Below, one piece after another: positions 33,338 to 41,788 of a stretch of DNA of 64,000 bases. This DNA comes from Acidobacteriota bacterium (GTDB lineage: Bacteria; Acidobacteriota; Vicinamibacteria; Vicinamibacterales; UBA2999): positions 1 to 64,000 of the forward strand of contig JADZCN010000017.1 in assembly GCA_020851565.1 (NCBI GenBank). The letters run 5' to 3'. Both the position numbers and the translations under genes were made by a program. The notes below the pieces were generated by a model. That model did not search any database. It was not told where the DNA came from and saw only the letters and a program-made list of their open reading frames with translations. The number at the start of each line of letters is the position of its first letter. Position 1 is the first letter of the stretch.

Positions 33338-35713
33338 TCAGGCGATGGGGATGACGGCCAGCACGCGCGCGTCCCGTTCGCCGCCCAGCGCCGAGAGGGC
33401 GAGTGCCTTGCGTTCGAGATGGGCGTCCAGCCTGGCTGCAACCGCCTCGCGGGTGCGGGCGTCGCGAACGGCGCGCCTGTCGAACAGCGAAGCCTGGACT
33501 GCCGCAGGTGGCGTGGCGTGTACCGCGGCGCGGATGGCCAGGAGCCTTCCGACCGCGTTCGCCCAGGACGACTCTTTACCGGCCTGGGCCGGCGCGGCGG
33601 CCAGCGCTGCCTCGCGCACGCGGCGATCGCGTGCGACGGCGAGGCAGGTATTGCGCCACTCGCGCCGGTTCGCCGGTGAGCGCGCGAGCGTCACCGCGAT
33701 GGCGACGACCGCGCAGGCATCGAGGCGACCGAGGCGCGACCGGTCGGTGACCTCGAAGACGACCGCGAGGCCCGCACCCGCTCGCACTCGCCCGCGCCTC
33801 CGCGGGAGACACCACGCGGGCATCGCGGGGCGCCCATGCGCCGCGAGCCGGCGCTGATCCAGCAGCCTGCAGACTTCGGCGGCTTCTGCGGCCTCGTCCC
33901 GGGACGACGCAGGCGACGAGCCCACCGCGACGTGGCCACGTGATGAACCGCCGAGGACCGCCGCTTCGATTGCGCGCTCCCCGATGACCTCACCCTCGCA
34001 CTGCCCGAGGTCCTCCGATGCGGCCCGCGCCCGCTCCATCAGCCGCGCCACCACGGTGTCCTCGAATGTGCCTCGCGACGTCAGGTGCACGGCGTGCACG
34101 CGCCGCAGCTGCCCCATCCGGTCCACGCGACCCACGCGTTGTTCGAGCCGCTGCGGGCTCCACGGCCACTCGATGGTGATCACGAGCCGCGCCCGCTCGT
34201 GGAGGTTCAGGCCTTCACCGGCCACGTCGGTGGCCAGCAGCAGTCGTGCACGCCCCTGGAGGAAGTCGGCCACGACGCGGCGGCGATCCCGCACGTCCAT
34301 CGATCCGTGCAGGCACCGGGTGGAGGCCACGTCCTGCACGAAGGGCAGGCACGCCTCGATGGTGTCGCGAAACTCGGTGAACACGATGGCTGGCTCACCG
34401 GCGCGGGCCAGCAGCCTCCGCAGCCGGAGCAGCTTCGAGGGACGCGCACACGCCGCCTCTGCGTCCGCGAGGATTTCCCGGAGCCGCATACATTCGTCGG
34501 CCGTGCTGCCCAGCCCGGGCGTGGCCAGCCACGACGGGTCCAGATCCTCGTCGTCGTCGATCTCCGACCAGGGCAGCGATGCCTGCCGCTCGACCGGCAC
34601 CGCGGAGCGGCCCTCCAGTGCGGCCAGTCGCCGCTGCAGCGTGCGGAGGGCCGCCAGCGCACTGGACGTCGCTCGCCGGGCTACCACGCCGCAGACGAGC
34701 CGCAGGCCGGGCGCGTCCCGTATGGGGCCAAGGGAAAGGTCGCGCGCGTACGCATGCACGGCACGCTGCAGACGCTGCTCGGCGGCCGTGGGGGTTACGG
34801 CAAGCACGTGCGAGGAGCGGCGCCCGGCGAGGCCGGCTTCGGCCCGCGATCGGCGAAAGACCCGCATGGCGGGCTCGTCGCGGCCGACGCCCCCGAGGTC
34901 CAGCAGGAAGTGAAAGGCACGCGGGTCTCCCGCATGCGGCGTGGCCGAGGCCAGGATCAGCCACGGGACCGCGGCGGCGAGGCGAGAGACGACGGCCCCG
35001 CGATCGCTGCCAGGCGTGCAGTGGTGCGCCTCGTCCACGATCAGCAGGTCGATGGGTTGATCGTCCACGGCGGCGCGCACCTCGGGGCGCTTGACCAGGT
35101 CGATGGACGACACCACGACCGGCGCCCGTGTCCACGGGTTGGCTCCCGCGGCGCGCCACGTGCCTTCGGCGAGCGAGACCTGATCGAGCGCCACGGCCGC
35201 CAGGTCGAACCGCGCGCGCAGCTCCTCGACCCAGGCGTCACGCAAGCCCGCGGGCGTGAGGATCAGGGCTCGCTCGACCAGCCCGCGCGCCATCAGCTCG
35301 GCCAGGATCAAGCCGGCCTGCACGGTCTTCCCCAGGCCGACGGCGTCGGCCAGCAGCACCCTGGTGGCGCCGCGGAGCACCGCGAGTGCCGGTGCCAGCT
35401 GCCACGCCAGGGGCGTCAACCGTGCCTCTGCGGCGGTCCACAGGGTGTGCGCGCGCCGCTCGCGCCCGATGGCAGCGAGGACGCTTCCCGTCACGCGCGC
35501 GCGCCGCCGGCGCGAGATCGGCTCGCGAGGCGTGGCGGCGATGTCATCGAACGGCGAGATCAGGGCGGTGCGGCGTTCCCCCCGGGCTGGACTGGCGGAT
35601 TCGAGCAGGACAACCGCACAGGTCTCGAAGCGCCGCACCTCGATGATGGTCCAGGTGTCTCCGCGCGCACGTACCGTTGTCCCCGCGCGCACACCACGAT
35701 GCAGTTCCTCCAT
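33338..35713 (-). CDS. SNF2/HepA-like helicase, DrmD-like
   Basis: A 791-residue superfamily 2 helicase. Motif I is DAVGLGKTVQAGLILAEL (Lys about residue 122), motif II is DEAHHC (about residue 224), motif III is LASATPH, and the second lobe has FTEFRDTIEACLPFV, LLLATDVAGEGLNLHE and QRLEQRVGRVDRMGQ. This is the HepA/RapA subset of SNF2 ATPases that includes DrmD of class 1 DISARM. A TTG at 35731 would add six residues; the ATG at 35713 has GGGGAG upstream and is preferred. It is co-oriented with the methyltransferase, the usual order for DrmD-DrmMI. No drmA, drmB or drmC is present. Confidence 0.85.
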   Translation of the reverse strand: MEELHRGVRAGTTVRARGDTWTIIEVRRFETCAVVLLESASPARGERRTALISPFDDIAATPREPISRRRRARVTGSVLAAIGRERRAHTLWTAAEARLTPLAWQLAPALAVLRGATRVLLADAVGLGKTVQAGLILAELMARGLVERALILTPAGLRDAWVEELRARFDLAAVALDQVSLAEGTWRAAGANPWTRAPVVVSSIDLVKRPEVRAAVDDQPIDLLIVDEAHHCTPGSDRGAVVSRLAAAVPWLILASATPHAGDPRAFHFLLDLGGVGRDEPAMRVFRRSRAEAGLAGRRSSHVLAVTPTAAEQRLQRAVHAYARDLSLGPIRDAPGLRLVCGVVARRATSSALAALRTLQRRLAALEGRSAVPVERQASLPWSEIDDDEDLDPSWLATPGLGSTADECMRLREILADAEAACARPSKLLRLRRLLARAGEPAIVFTEFRDTIEACLPFVQDVASTRCLHGSMDVRDRRRVVADFLQGRARLLLATDVAGEGLNLHERARLVITIEWPWSPQRLEQRVGRVDRMGQLRRVHAVHLTSRGTFEDTVVARLMERARAASEDLGQCEGEVIGERAIEAAVLGGSSRGHVAVGSSPASSRDEAAEAAEVCRLLDQRRLAAHGRPAMPAWCLPRRRGRVRAGAGLAVVFEVTDRSRLGRLDACAVVAIAVTLARSPANRREWRNTCLAVARDRRVREAALAAAPAQAGKESSWANAVGRLLAIRAAVHATPPAAVQASLFDRRAVRDARTREAVAARLDAHLERKALALSALGGERDARVLAVIPIA

Positions 35714-35858
35714 CGTTCTCCCCGGGCGCAAGTGGCAGAAACCGCGAAGATCGCGGGTCGCTCATCGCGCAACGCGGGGAAAAGGCAAGCGGGGTGCCGG
35801 ATCGCTCCGCCACCCCGCCCGTGCAGGCCGAATGTCTGAAACGCTGCCTTGCGGGTTC

Positions 35859-36062
35859 TTACTTGCGCACGCCCGGCGACGCGGCCACCGGCGCGGGATC
35901 GACGATGCGCGTGCGGGAGAGGTCGATGCCCTCGGCTCGCGGCTCGGGCACACCGGCCAACCGTGTAAATAGTGCTGCGAGGCCGGCCTGTTGCGGGTCG
36001 TACACGCCCCATTCGTCGACGGTGGGGCGCGGCGGAGCGGCGGACGTCGGTGGCATGGGCAT
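35859..36062 (-). CDS. Small conserved-looking protein of unknown function
   Basis: A 67-residue frame beginning at ATG 36062, preceded by GAGGAG ten bases upstream. Its composition is protein-like rather than a GC shadow: it contains VDEWGVYDPQQAGLAALFTR and a C-terminal LSRTRIVDPAPV. No domain is recognised. It lies upstream of the helicase gene on the same strand, separated by 145 bp, and could be a small partner or unrelated. A longer in-frame upstream extension was rejected because it is Arg-rich low-complexity sequence. Confidence 0.55.
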   Translation of the reverse strand: MPMPPTSAAPPRPTVDEWGVYDPQQAGLAALFTRLAGVPEPRAEGIDLSRTRIVDPAPVAASPGVRK

Positions 36063-36305
36063 CGTCTCTGGCTCCTCGTGGGAATGGGTGGTGGCAGTCT
36101 CCGAGCAAGTGGCGTACCGGAACCTGTCTCGGGCGTGTCGCGTGGATTTGGCCCGGAAACCGCGTGTCAGGTCGGACCGGCCATGTCCGGCCCGCGTTCG
36201 GCGCCGACGAAACTCCGTCTCGGGCTTACGTTTCTGCAAGGCGGCGCGCCGCGGCGGGAAGCTGATCTCCTGTGAAAAGCTCCGGCGCCGGGACGCGGCG
36301 GCGGG

Positions 36306-36320
36306 TGGCACAGGGGTTGC
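36306..36320 (+). promoter_or_regulatory. Sigma-54 (RpoN) promoter of the CpaE-like gene
   Basis: TGGCACAGGGGTTGC matches the -24/-12 consensus TGGCACG-N4-TTGC at every position but one, with correct spacing. Transcription should begin about 12 bases after the -12 GC, near 36332, only 3 bases before the ATG at 36335, so the mRNA may be nearly leaderless. Confidence 0.7.
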
Positions 36321-36334
36321 CTCTCCCCCAGCGC

Positions 36335-37126
36335 ATGATCGTCAGTTTTCTTGGAACGAAGGGCGGAACCGGCACCACGACCATGGCCGTGAATGTCGGG
36401 GCCGAGGCCAGGCGTGTCACCGACCGGGCCACCGTGGTGATGGACTTGAAGGCGGCGCCCGGTGACGTCGCGTTGTTCCTCGGCGTGCGCCCGCGCTTCA
36501 CGCTCACGCACCTGCTGGACCGCCTGGCGTGGCGCGACCCCGGCCTGATGGCCGGCTACCTGACGGCGCATGCGTGCGGTGTCGATGTCCTGGCTGCCGG
36601 GGACGAATGGGGCCGGCCCTCGGCACGCGATGCCGAAGGCATCGAGGCGACGCTGCAGTGCCTGCGGTCGCGCTACGAGTTCGTGTTCGTCGATGCGGGC
36701 AGCGCCCTGACACCGACAACGGCTGTGGCCCTCCAGTCGTCCGATCTGGTGGTGCTCGTGGCGAACCCGGACGTGCCCTGCCTGCGCAACCTGCAGCGGC
36801 TCATCGATGCCGTCCGGCTGTCGGGCGTGTCCACCGATCAGCTGCGCGTCCTGCTCAATCGCGCCTCGGAGTTCGGGGCCGTGTCGATGAAGCAGATCGA
36901 GAGCGTGCTGGGCATGACGATTGACTGGACGGTGCCGAGCGACTACCGCACGGTGGCCGCCGCCGTCACGTCAGGCGTGCCCGTGCGGGCGCTGCGCGTC
37001 AGCGGGCTGCAGGACCACATCGAGGCCGTCGCGCGCGCCATCGCCGGCGATGGCTACGAAGCGCCGGCGTTCTCGCCCAGCACGGCCACCGTCGCGCCCA
37101 GGGAGGACTCGGGCGCATCCCAGTAG
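36335..37126 (+). CDS. CpaE/TadZ-like MinD-family ATPase with atypical Walker A
   Basis: A 263-residue ATPase-fold protein. The deviant P-loop reads GTKGGTGTTTMAVNVG: the MinD signature Lys before GG is present, but the Walker A Lys is Thr, a variant common in CpaE/TadZ proteins that localise Tad pili. Later blocks (FVFVDAGSALTPTTAVALQS and VVLVANPDVPCLRNLQRLID) match the family. There is no receiver domain at the N-terminus, unlike CpaE, and no Tad genes are visible. The gene has its own sigma-54 promoter. Its 3' end overlaps the convergent Smr gene by 73 bp. Confidence 0.75.
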   Translation: MIVSFLGTKGGTGTTTMAVNVGAEARRVTDRATVVMDLKAAPGDVALFLGVRPRFTLTHLLDRLAWRDPGLMAGYLTAHACGVDVLAAGDEWGRPSARDAEGIEATLQCLRSRYEFVFVDAGSALTPTTAVALQSSDLVVLVANPDVPCLRNLQRLIDAVRLSGVSTDQLRVLLNRASEFGAVSMKQIESVLGMTIDWTVPSDYRTVAAAVTSGVPVRALRVSGLQDHIEAVARAIAGDGYEAPAFSPSTATVAPREDSGASQ

Positions 37127-37341
37127 CGCTCGACGAGCGCGTGCGAGGCGAGCAGCCGCTGCACCGCCGCGCGCTGTGCCCCGATGCCGCGGCCGTGGAT
37201 GAGCCGTACCCGCCGATGCCCGGCCCGCCACGCCGCGTGCAGGTACTCGTCCACGACCGACAGCACGTCCCGCGGCGCGAACGCGTGCAGGTCGATCGCG
37301 TCTTCGATGGGCACGACGACGGGCTCGTCGCTCTCATCCAT
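37054..37341 (-). CDS. Smr domain protein (MutS2 C-terminal-like)
   Basis: A protein of about 95 residues consisting of one Smr domain: the DLHAFAPRD motif, then HRRVRLIHGRGIGAQRAAV with the HGxG-type nucleic-acid-binding loop. Small Smr proteins cleave or bind branched DNA or colliding-ribosome mRNA, depending on subgroup; which applies here is unknown. The ATG at 37341 is used; a GTG at 37353 immediately after the queF stop is an alternative. It follows queF on the same strand without a gap, so the two are probably co-transcribed. Confidence 0.8.
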   Translation of the reverse strand: MDESDEPVVVPIEDAIDLHAFAPRDVLSVVDEYLHAAWRAGHRRVRLIHGRGIGAQRAAVQRLLASHALVERYWDAPESSLGATVAVLGENAGAS

Positions 37342-37353
37342 GGCTGGCGGCAC

Positions 37354-37707
37354 CTACTTGACGTACTCCGCCGTCACCTTCGTCGTGATCCCGCCGCGCG
37401 CCGAGAAGTCGCCGACGACGGTCATGCGCCTGGGCTGGCAGGCGCCGACGAGGTCGTCGAGGATCTGGTTGGTCGCCGCCTCGTAGAAGATGCCGCGGTT
37501 GCGGTACGCGAGCAGGTAGTACTTCAGCGCCTTCAGCTCCACGCACGCCGTGTCGGGCACGTAGCGGATGTGGATGGTGCCGAAATCGGGCAGGCCGGTC
37601 TTCGGGCACACCGAGGTGAACTCGGGGCAGTCGATGGTGATCTCGTAGTCGCGCTCCGGGCGCGGGTTGGGGAACGTCTCGAGCAGGGCGGCTGGTGTGT
37701 CGGTCAC
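37354..37707 (-). CDS. queF: NADPH-dependent 7-cyano-7-deazaguanine reductase QueF
   Basis: A 117-residue single-domain (type I) QueF that reduces preQ0 to preQ1 in queuosine synthesis. The catalytic Cys lies in [18 protein letters not shown], the substrate-binding Glu in [22 protein letters not shown] and the C-terminal block is [16 protein letters not shown]. The GTG at 37707 is taken as the start because it gives the expected length; codons upstream run through a repeat region. It forms an operon with the Smr gene. Divergent transcription of HU starts 265 bp away. Confidence 0.9.
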   Translation of the reverse strand: MTDTPAALLETFPNPRPERDYEITIDCPEFTSVCPKTGLPDFGTIHIRYVPDTACVELKALKYYLLAYRNRGIFYEAATNQILDDLVGACQPRRMTVVGDFSARGGITTKVTAEYVK

Positions 37708-37760
37708 CCCGCGATCATGCACCGCGGCCGGCGGCGTGTCACCTGCCCCCTCCCAAGCGT

Positions 37761-37798
37761 CACCTGCGTCATCTGCGGCCCATCTGCGGCACCTGCCT
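37761..37798 (-). repeat. Short GCAGATGGC-type array upstream of queF
   Basis: Three to four degenerate plus-strand CATCTGCGG units (GCAGATG on the minus strand) lie between queF and the HU promoter. This divergent gap from 37708 to 37971 holds this array and the HU promoter but no gene. Confidence 0.7.
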
Positions 37799-37833
37799 TC
37801 TGCAAAATCAGATAAGATCCAGGCGTTCTGTGT

Positions 37834-37862
37834 TTGACAGGTCAGAGCGACGGCGTTAGGAT
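37834..37862 (+). promoter_or_regulatory. Housekeeping-type promoter for the HU gene
   Basis: A consensus -35 TTGACA (37834-37839) is separated by 17 bp from a -10 TAGGAT (37857-37862). Transcription would begin near 37869, leaving a 5' leader of about 100 bases before the ATG at 37972. Confidence 0.7.
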
Positions 37863-37971
37863 GCACGTCGCTTTTCCGCCCTTTCCCGCCGGCAGCCGTT
37901 CGCGTGCGGTGGCGCCATCGGCGGACATTCGTACAACACGCGCGCGCACCACACTCGACCGGGGGGACACG

Positions 37972-38271
37972 ATGCCAGAAGCCCGCAGGATGGGCAAGTC
38001 GGAACTCTTCTCACACTTCGCCGAGCGGTTCGACGTCAAGCGGACGCAGGCTCGCGATTTCTTCGACGAGCTCGCCATGCTCTGCGAGAAGGAGCTGAAG
38101 CGCACGGGCGAGTTCGTGCTGCCCGGCATGGTGAAGCTCGTCGTGCAGAAGCGCAAGGCCCGCACCGGCCGCAATCCCGCGACCGGCGAGCCCATCAAGA
38201 TCGCCGCCAAGACCGTCGTCAAGGCGCGCATCGTCAAGCAGCTGAAGGATTCCGTCCTTCCGAAGAAGTAG
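37972..38271 (+). CDS. HU/IHF-family DNA-binding protein
   Basis: A 99-residue nucleoid protein. After a short basic N-terminus ([16 protein letters not shown]), the HU fold is recognisable by [20 protein letters not shown] and the DNA-binding arm [20 protein letters not shown] with the conserved Arg-Asn-Pro-x-Thr-Gly tip, followed by the C-terminal helix [14 protein letters not shown]. It bends DNA and organises the nucleoid as a dimer. The ATG at 37972 was chosen because upstream in-frame codons are noncoding in character and a G-rich ribosome-binding sequence precedes it. A strong promoter and a flanking hairpin delimit it as a single gene. Confidence 0.92.
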   Translation: MPEARRMGKSELFSHFAERFDVKRTQARDFFDELAMLCEKELKRTGEFVLPGMVKLVVQKRKARTGRNPATGEPIKIAAKTVVKARIVKQLKDSVLPKK

Positions 38272-38280
38272 CATCCGGGC

Positions 38281-38315
38281 GCCTGGAGATCTGCCCCCCG
38301 AACGGGTCTCCAGGC
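38281..38315. terminator. Bidirectional hairpin between HU and the sigma-54 regulator
   Basis: GCCTGGAGA (38281-38289) is the exact complement of TCTCCAGGC (38307-38315), giving a 9-bp stem with a 17-base loop in the 65-bp convergent gap. No long T-tract accompanies it. Confidence 0.6.
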
Positions 38316-38336
38316 CTGCCACCCGCGGCCGGCGCC

Positions 38337-39722
38337 TCAGTTCCCTCTCAGTTTCTTCGCCAGCTCGCGGATCTCCAGCCGCTCCATCTTGAACTTCATC
38401 GTGCTCAGCGGCACGCCCAGGTAGCGCGCCGTCTGCGAGACGTTCCACCCGCTCCGCTCGAGGGCGCGGACGATGAAGTTGCGCTCGAACGTGGTGAGCG
38501 CCCGGTCGAGGAGGCTCGTGTCCGAGGCGGTTCGGTCCAGCTCGGCGGCGTGGAACTCGAAGGGCAGGTCCTCGTCGGTGATCCAGTCGTGCGGCGCCGT
38601 CGCGACGAGCCGCTCGACCAGGTTCTCCAGCTCGCGGATGTTGCCCGGCCACCAGTAGTGCGAGAGCATCTTCATCGTGGAGGCGGCCATCCCGGCCACC
38701 TGCTTCTTGAAGCGCGCGTTGTAGCGCCGGATGAAGAAGTCGATGAGGACCGGCAGGTCCTCGATGCGCTCGCGGAGGGGCGGCAGCCGGACCGGGATGA
38801 CGTTGAGCCGGTAGTAGAGGTCCTCGCGGAACGTTCCCTGCTTCACGGCCTGCGCCAGGTCCACGTTGGTGGCCGCGATGAGGCGGAACGACGTGCGGAT
38901 GGGCCGCATGCCGCCGACCCGCTCGATCTCGCCTTCCTGGATGGCGCGGAGGAGCTTGGCCTGGAGATCGATCTTGAGGTCGCCCACCTCGTCCAGGAAC
39001 AGCGTGCCGCCCGCGGCCAGCTCGAACTTGCCGAGGCGCTGCTGGACGGCGCCGGTGAACGCGCCCTTCTCGTGGCCGAAGAGCGTGCTCTCCACCAGCT
39101 CGCGCGGGATGGCCGCCATGTTCACGGCCACGAAGGGACCCTCGGGATGCTCGGACCAGCGGTGCAGGTGCCGCGCCAGCAGCTCCTTGCCCGTGCCGCT
39201 CTCGCCGAGGATGAGCACCGTCGCCGAGAGCTTCGCCACCTTCTGCACGGTGTCGAGCACGTCGCGGAGCGCCGGGCTCGGGCCGGTGATGAAGTCGCGG
39301 TGGCCGAGCTCGTCCACCTCCTCCTCGAGCCGCAGCACGCGGCGGTTCAGCTCCTGCCGCTCGTCCGCGTGCGCGGCCACGGTGCGCAGCTGATCCGGGG
39401 TGATCGGCTTGGCGAGGAAGTGGTACGCGCCCAGCTTGATGGCCTGCACGGCCTGGTCGACGTCCGCCGCCCCCGAGGTCATCACCAGCTCGACCAGCGG
39501 GAAGTTCTCGCGCACCACCTGCAGGAGCTCGAAGCCGGTGATGCCCGGCAGTGACACCTCGGCGATGACGACGTCCACGTCTTCGCGGTCCATCAGGGCG
39601 AGTGCGGCTTCGCCGGAGGCCGCACGCAGCAGGCGGTAGTCGCGCTTGAGCGGCGCCGCCAGCGCCTCGCGCGCGGCGTCGTCCTCGTCCACGACGAGGA
39701 TGGTCTTGCGGCGGAGGGACAT
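38337..39722 (-). CDS. NtrC-family sigma-54 response regulator with Asp-to-Glu phosphosite
   Basis: A 461-residue activator with receiver, AAA+ and Fis-type domains. The receiver has the acidic pair (VVDEDD) and Lys105 (FLAKP), but the phosphoacceptor position is Glu55 ([10 protein letters not shown]), not Asp. The AAA+ domain carries Walker A GESGTGKE, the GAFTGA sigma-54 contact loop, Walker [13 protein letters not shown] and the R-finger region ([20 protein letters not shown]). The C-terminal Fis helix-turn-helix is [20 protein letters not shown]. The start was set at ATG 39722, directly before [11 protein letters not shown]. No histidine kinase is nearby. Glu in this position mimics phosphorylation in NtrC, so it may be constitutively active. 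Confidence 0.93.
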   Translation of the reverse strand: MSLRRKTILVVDEDDAAREALAAPLKRDYRLLRAASGEAALALMDREDVDVVIAEVSLPGITGFELLQVVRENFPLVELVMTSGAADVDQAVQAIKLGAYHFLAKPITPDQLRTVAAHADERQELNRRVLRLEEEVDELGHRDFITGPSPALRDVLDTVQKVAKLSATVLILGESGTGKELLARHLHRWSEHPEGPFVAVNMAAIPRELVESTLFGHEKGAFTGAVQQRLGKFELAAGGTLFLDEVGDLKIDLQAKLLRAIQEGEIERVGGMRPIRTSFRLIAATNVDLAQAVKQGTFREDLYYRLNVIPVRLPPLRERIEDLPVLIDFFIRRYNARFKKQVAGMAASTMKMLSHYWWPGNIRELENLVERLVATAPHDWITDEDLPFEFHAAELDRTASDTSLLDRALTTFERNFIVRALERSGWNVSQTARYLGVPLSTMKFKMERLEIRELAKKLRGN

Positions 39723-39771
39723 CGAGGGGCAGTATAGCTGGACTGGCGCCCGGTCCCCGGGCGCCTCCTTC

Positions 39772-39999
39772 ATGTCCACTGCCCTCGCCGTTGTCGCGCT
39801 CGTGGTCGCGCTCGTCGCGCTGGCCCTGGTGCGCCGGCAGTCCCGCCGGATCGGGGAGCTCACCGACCTGTACTGGCAGCTGCGCTATGACCACGGCGAG
39901 CTGAAGTCCACGGTGAGCCCGCCACCGCCCGAGCCGCCCGTCGCCCCCTCGGCCTTCGTGCCCCTGGGATCGATCAAGCGGTCCAACCCCCGCGCCTGA
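39772..39999 (+). CDS. Small single-pass membrane protein of unknown function
   Basis: A 75-residue protein with an N-terminal transmembrane helix (MSTALAVVALVVALVALALV), a basic cytosolic edge (RRQSRRIGEL), a short coiled-coil-like section and a Pro-rich stretch (PPPPEPPVAPSAFVPLG). It is divergent from the sigma-54 regulator, 49 bp apart. No family recognised; the pattern resembles small membrane-bound adaptor or stalk proteins. Confidence 0.55.
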   Translation: MSTALAVVALVVALVALALVRRQSRRIGELTDLYWQLRYDHGELKSTVSPPPPEPPVAPSAFVPLGSIKRSNPRA

Positions 40000-40109
40000 G
40001 CGGGTGGCGCCGCGCACCAGTCCTTGACGCTGTCGGCGGTTCCAAGCGACAGTGAGAGGTTGGTGTTTTTCGTTATATGTGGAACGCATCGCACTTATAA
40101 GGAGCAGTC

Positions 40110-41540
40110 TTGGCTAACGGATACGATGTCGTGGTCATCGGGGCCGGCACGGGCGGGTACGTGGCCGCCATCCGCGCCGCGCAGCTCGGGCTGAAGGTGG
40201 CCGTGGTCGAGCGCCAGAAGGCGCTCGGGGGCACCTGTCTCATCTGGGGCTGCATTCCCACCAAGGCCCTGCTCGAGCACGCGCACGCCCTGAAGGTGGC
40301 GCAGGGCGCCGCCGAGTGGGGGCTCACCGGCGTGGACGGCAAGGCCGTCGGCATCAGCATGCCGGCCGTGCACGCGCGCAAGGACAAGATGATCACCGGG
40401 CTCACCGGCGGCATCGAGATGCTCTTCAAGAAGAACAAGATCGACTGGATCAAGGGCACCGCGCGGCTCACCGGCGGCCTCGGTGTCGAGGTGACGCTGC
40501 ACGACGGCGCGAAGCAGCACCTGACGGCGACGAAGGAGATCGTCGTCGCCACCGGTTCGGCGGCCCGCAGCGTGCCGGGCATCGAGGTGGACCGCAAGCG
40601 GATCATCTTCAGCGACGAGGCCATCCACCTGGCCGAGGTGCCGAAGTCGATCGCCATCATGGGCAGCGGCGCCGTCGGCGTCGAGTTCGCATCCATCTTC
40701 AGGAGCTACGGCAGCGAGGTGACCATCATCGAGCTGCTCCCCCGCCTGGTGCCCGGGGAAGACGAGGCGGTGTCGACCGAGCTCGAGAAGACGTTCAAGC
40801 GTCGCGGCATCAAGGTGCACACCGGGACGAAGGTCACCAGCGCGAAGGCCGGCGCGAAGGGCGTGGACGTGGAGATGGTCGGCTCGGCGCCGGGCGCGGC
40901 GCCGCAGAAGGCCGCTTTCGACCTGCTGCTGGTTGCCACCGGCCGCGGCCCCGTCACCGACGGGCTCGGTATCGAGGAGCTCGGCGTCAAGATGGACCGC
41001 GGCTACATCGTCGTGGATCCGCTCTTCCACACCAACGTGCCGGGCATCTCGGCCGTTGGTGACGTCATCACCATGGGCGGGCCCCACTACCAGCTGGCGC
41101 ACGTGGCGTCCATGGAGGGCATCGTGCTGGCCGAACGCATTGCCGGGCAGCACGTCACGCCCATCAATTACGACCACGTGCCGCGGTGCACCTACTGCGA
41201 GCCGGAGATCGGCAGCGTGGGGTTGACCGAGGCCCAGGCGAAGGCGCAGGGGTACGACGTGCGCACCGGCTCTTTCCCGTTCAAGGCGCTGGCGCGCGCC
41301 CGCATGGCGGGCGAAACCGAGGGCTTCGTGAAGATCGTGGCCGAGAAGAAGTACGACGAGGTGCTCGGCGTACACATCATCGGCCCGCGCGCCACGGAGC
41401 TGGTGGCCGAGGCCGTCATGATGTTGCGCATGGAGTGCACGGTCGAGGAGCTGGTGAAGACCATTCACGCGCACCCGACCATGTCGGAGGCGGTTGGCGA
41501 AGCGGCGCACGCCGCGCACGGCGCGGCGATTCATATCTGA
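40110..41540 (+). CDS. lpdA: Dihydrolipoyl dehydrogenase (E3)
   Basis: A 476-residue FAD enzyme that reoxidises dihydrolipoamide in 2-oxo acid dehydrogenase complexes. The FAD motif is GYDVVVIGAGTGGYVAAIRA, the redox disulfide is GGTCLIWGCIPTK, the NAD-binding motif is AIMGSGAVGVEFASI and the catalytic His-Glu pair is in HAHPTMSEAVGEAA. The start codon is TTG at 40110, placed by an ATAAGGAG ribosome-binding sequence five bases before it. It heads a plus-strand run lpdA, E2 and lipB, and may also serve SucAB. The gap from 40000 holds no clear promoter. Confidence 0.95.
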   Translation: MANGYDVVVIGAGTGGYVAAIRAAQLGLKVAVVERQKALGGTCLIWGCIPTKALLEHAHALKVAQGAAEWGLTGVDGKAVGISMPAVHARKDKMITGLTGGIEMLFKKNKIDWIKGTARLTGGLGVEVTLHDGAKQHLTATKEIVVATGSAARSVPGIEVDRKRIIFSDEAIHLAEVPKSIAIMGSGAVGVEFASIFRSYGSEVTIIELLPRLVPGEDEAVSTELEKTFKRRGIKVHTGTKVTSAKAGAKGVDVEMVGSAPGAAPQKAAFDLLLVATGRGPVTDGLGIEELGVKMDRGYIVVDPLFHTNVPGISAVGDVITMGGPHYQLAHVASMEGIVLAERIAGQHVTPINYDHVPRCTYCEPEIGSVGLTEAQAKAQGYDVRTGSFPFKALARARMAGETEGFVKIVAEKKYDEVLGVHIIGPRATELVAEAVMMLRMECTVEELVKTIHAHPTMSEAVGEAAHAAHGAAIHI

Positions 41541-41778
41541 GTCAGGGATCAGGGATCAGGGATCAGGGAACAGGGATCAGGGAACAGGGATCAGGGAACG
41601 GGGATCAGGGAACAGGGATCAGGGAACAGGGATCAGGGATCAGGGATCGGGGATCAGAACCCACGACCCAGGACCCCAGCCCCCCAAGCCCCAAGCCCCA
41701 AGCCCCAAGCCCCAAGCCCCAAGCCCCAAGCCCCAAGACCTCAAGACCTCAAGACCTCAAGACCTCAAGACCTCAAGA
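41541..41778 (+). repeat. Composite tandem array (GGGATCA, CCCCAAG, CCTCAAGA units)
   Basis: Three repeat types follow one another between lpdA and the E2 gene: about fifteen 7-bp units GGGATCA/GGGAACA (41543-41660), then about seven 7-bp units CCCCAAG (about 41685-41735), then 8-bp units CCTCAAGA up to 41778. The E2 start codon lies ten bases later. The gap has no gene. Confidence 0.95.
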
Positions 41779-41788
41779 GTAACAACCC

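Noticed and set aside
35732..36334. Search for tRNA or other small RNA genes in the larger gaps
   Set aside because: No cloverleaf-like or known RNA pattern was recognised by eye in this or other gaps; weak hits can be missed without covariance models.
40000..40109. Housekeeping promoter for lpdA (TTGACG at 40024)
   Set aside because: No acceptable -10 hexamer occurs 16-18 bp downstream of it, and TTATAT near 40073 has no -35 partner.
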